5,480 bases of DNA from Clostridia bacterium (GTDB taxonomy: Bacteria; Bacillota_A; Clostridia; Christensenellales; Aristaeellaceae): assembly GCA_017525805.1 (NCBI GenBank), contig JAFXSH010000165.1, forward strand, positions 1-5,480, given 5' to 3'. Below, piece by piece: positions 5,414 through 5,480 of this stretch; position 1 is the stretch's first letter, and each line of letters opens with the position of its first letter. Both the position numbers and the translations under genes were made by a program. The notes beneath the pieces were generated by a model that was not told the origin of the DNA, searched no databases, and was given only the letters and a program-made list of their open reading frames with translations.

Positions 5414-5480
5414 ACAGTTCGATGACGGGGATGTTCAAAAGGTCCGCTGTTTGCTTCATGGCGTCGTAAATATCGTCCCA
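5412..5480 (-). CDS. C-terminal end of an unidentified protein (5' part outside window)
   Basis: The last 22 codons and a TAA stop are present; the end reads 'LLNIPVIEL'. The frame is open to the window edge. It ends 10 bases before the kinase start, and its stop overlaps the kinase ribosome binding site, so it is almost certainly the upstream neighbour in the same operon. The fragment is too short to name a family. Confidence 0.7.
   Translation of the reverse strand, partial: WDDIYDAMKQTADLLNIPVIEL

Overview
The window looks like the chromosome of a moderately GC-rich anaerobic Firmicute, most likely a gut-type clostridium. That is an inference from three things: strong AGGAGG-type ribosome binding sites, a PPi-PFK-clade phosphofructokinase (PKTIDND motif) next to a LarA-type protein, and a 'MKKLL...ALA' exported binding protein. 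No rRNA, tRNA, mobile element, phage gene or CRISPR array is visible. Every supported gene lies on the minus strand, so transcription runs from high to low coordinates.

Layout in transcription order: (1) 5480-5412, the last 22 codons of an unidentified gene. (2) 5401-4244, a phosphofructokinase-family sugar-phosphate kinase. (3) 4239-3400, a divergent triose-phosphate isomerase paralogue. (4) 3384-1888, a large LarA-type (nickel-pincer lactate racemase family) protein. (5) 1871-1305 and 1300-743, two short-chain chromate-ion-transporter (CHR) family membrane proteins that form a pair. Gaps between these genes are 4-16 bases, and several ribosome binding sites overlap the preceding stop codon, so the six are probably one translationally coupled operon whose promoter lies beyond the window. 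(6) An AT-rich 181-base intergenic region (562-742) follows. It carries a near-perfect sigma-70-type promoter (TTGACA, 17-base spacer, TACAAT) for (7) 561-1, the first 187 codons of an ABC-type extracellular (sugar) solute-binding protein that runs off the window edge.

The kinase, the isomerase and the LarA-type protein each belong to a well-known family, but each departs from its family pattern at positions that govern donor or substrate recognition. Together they look like an uncharacterised carbohydrate or hydroxy-acid pathway: C-H inversion by the LarA-type enzyme, phosphorylation by the PFK-like enzyme, and isomerisation of a small sugar phosphate by the TIM-like enzyme. Movement of an anion by the CHR pair is possible. 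The binding protein just downstream may or may not serve the same substrate, because it has its own promoter. The pathway is a hypothesis; the family assignments are firm.
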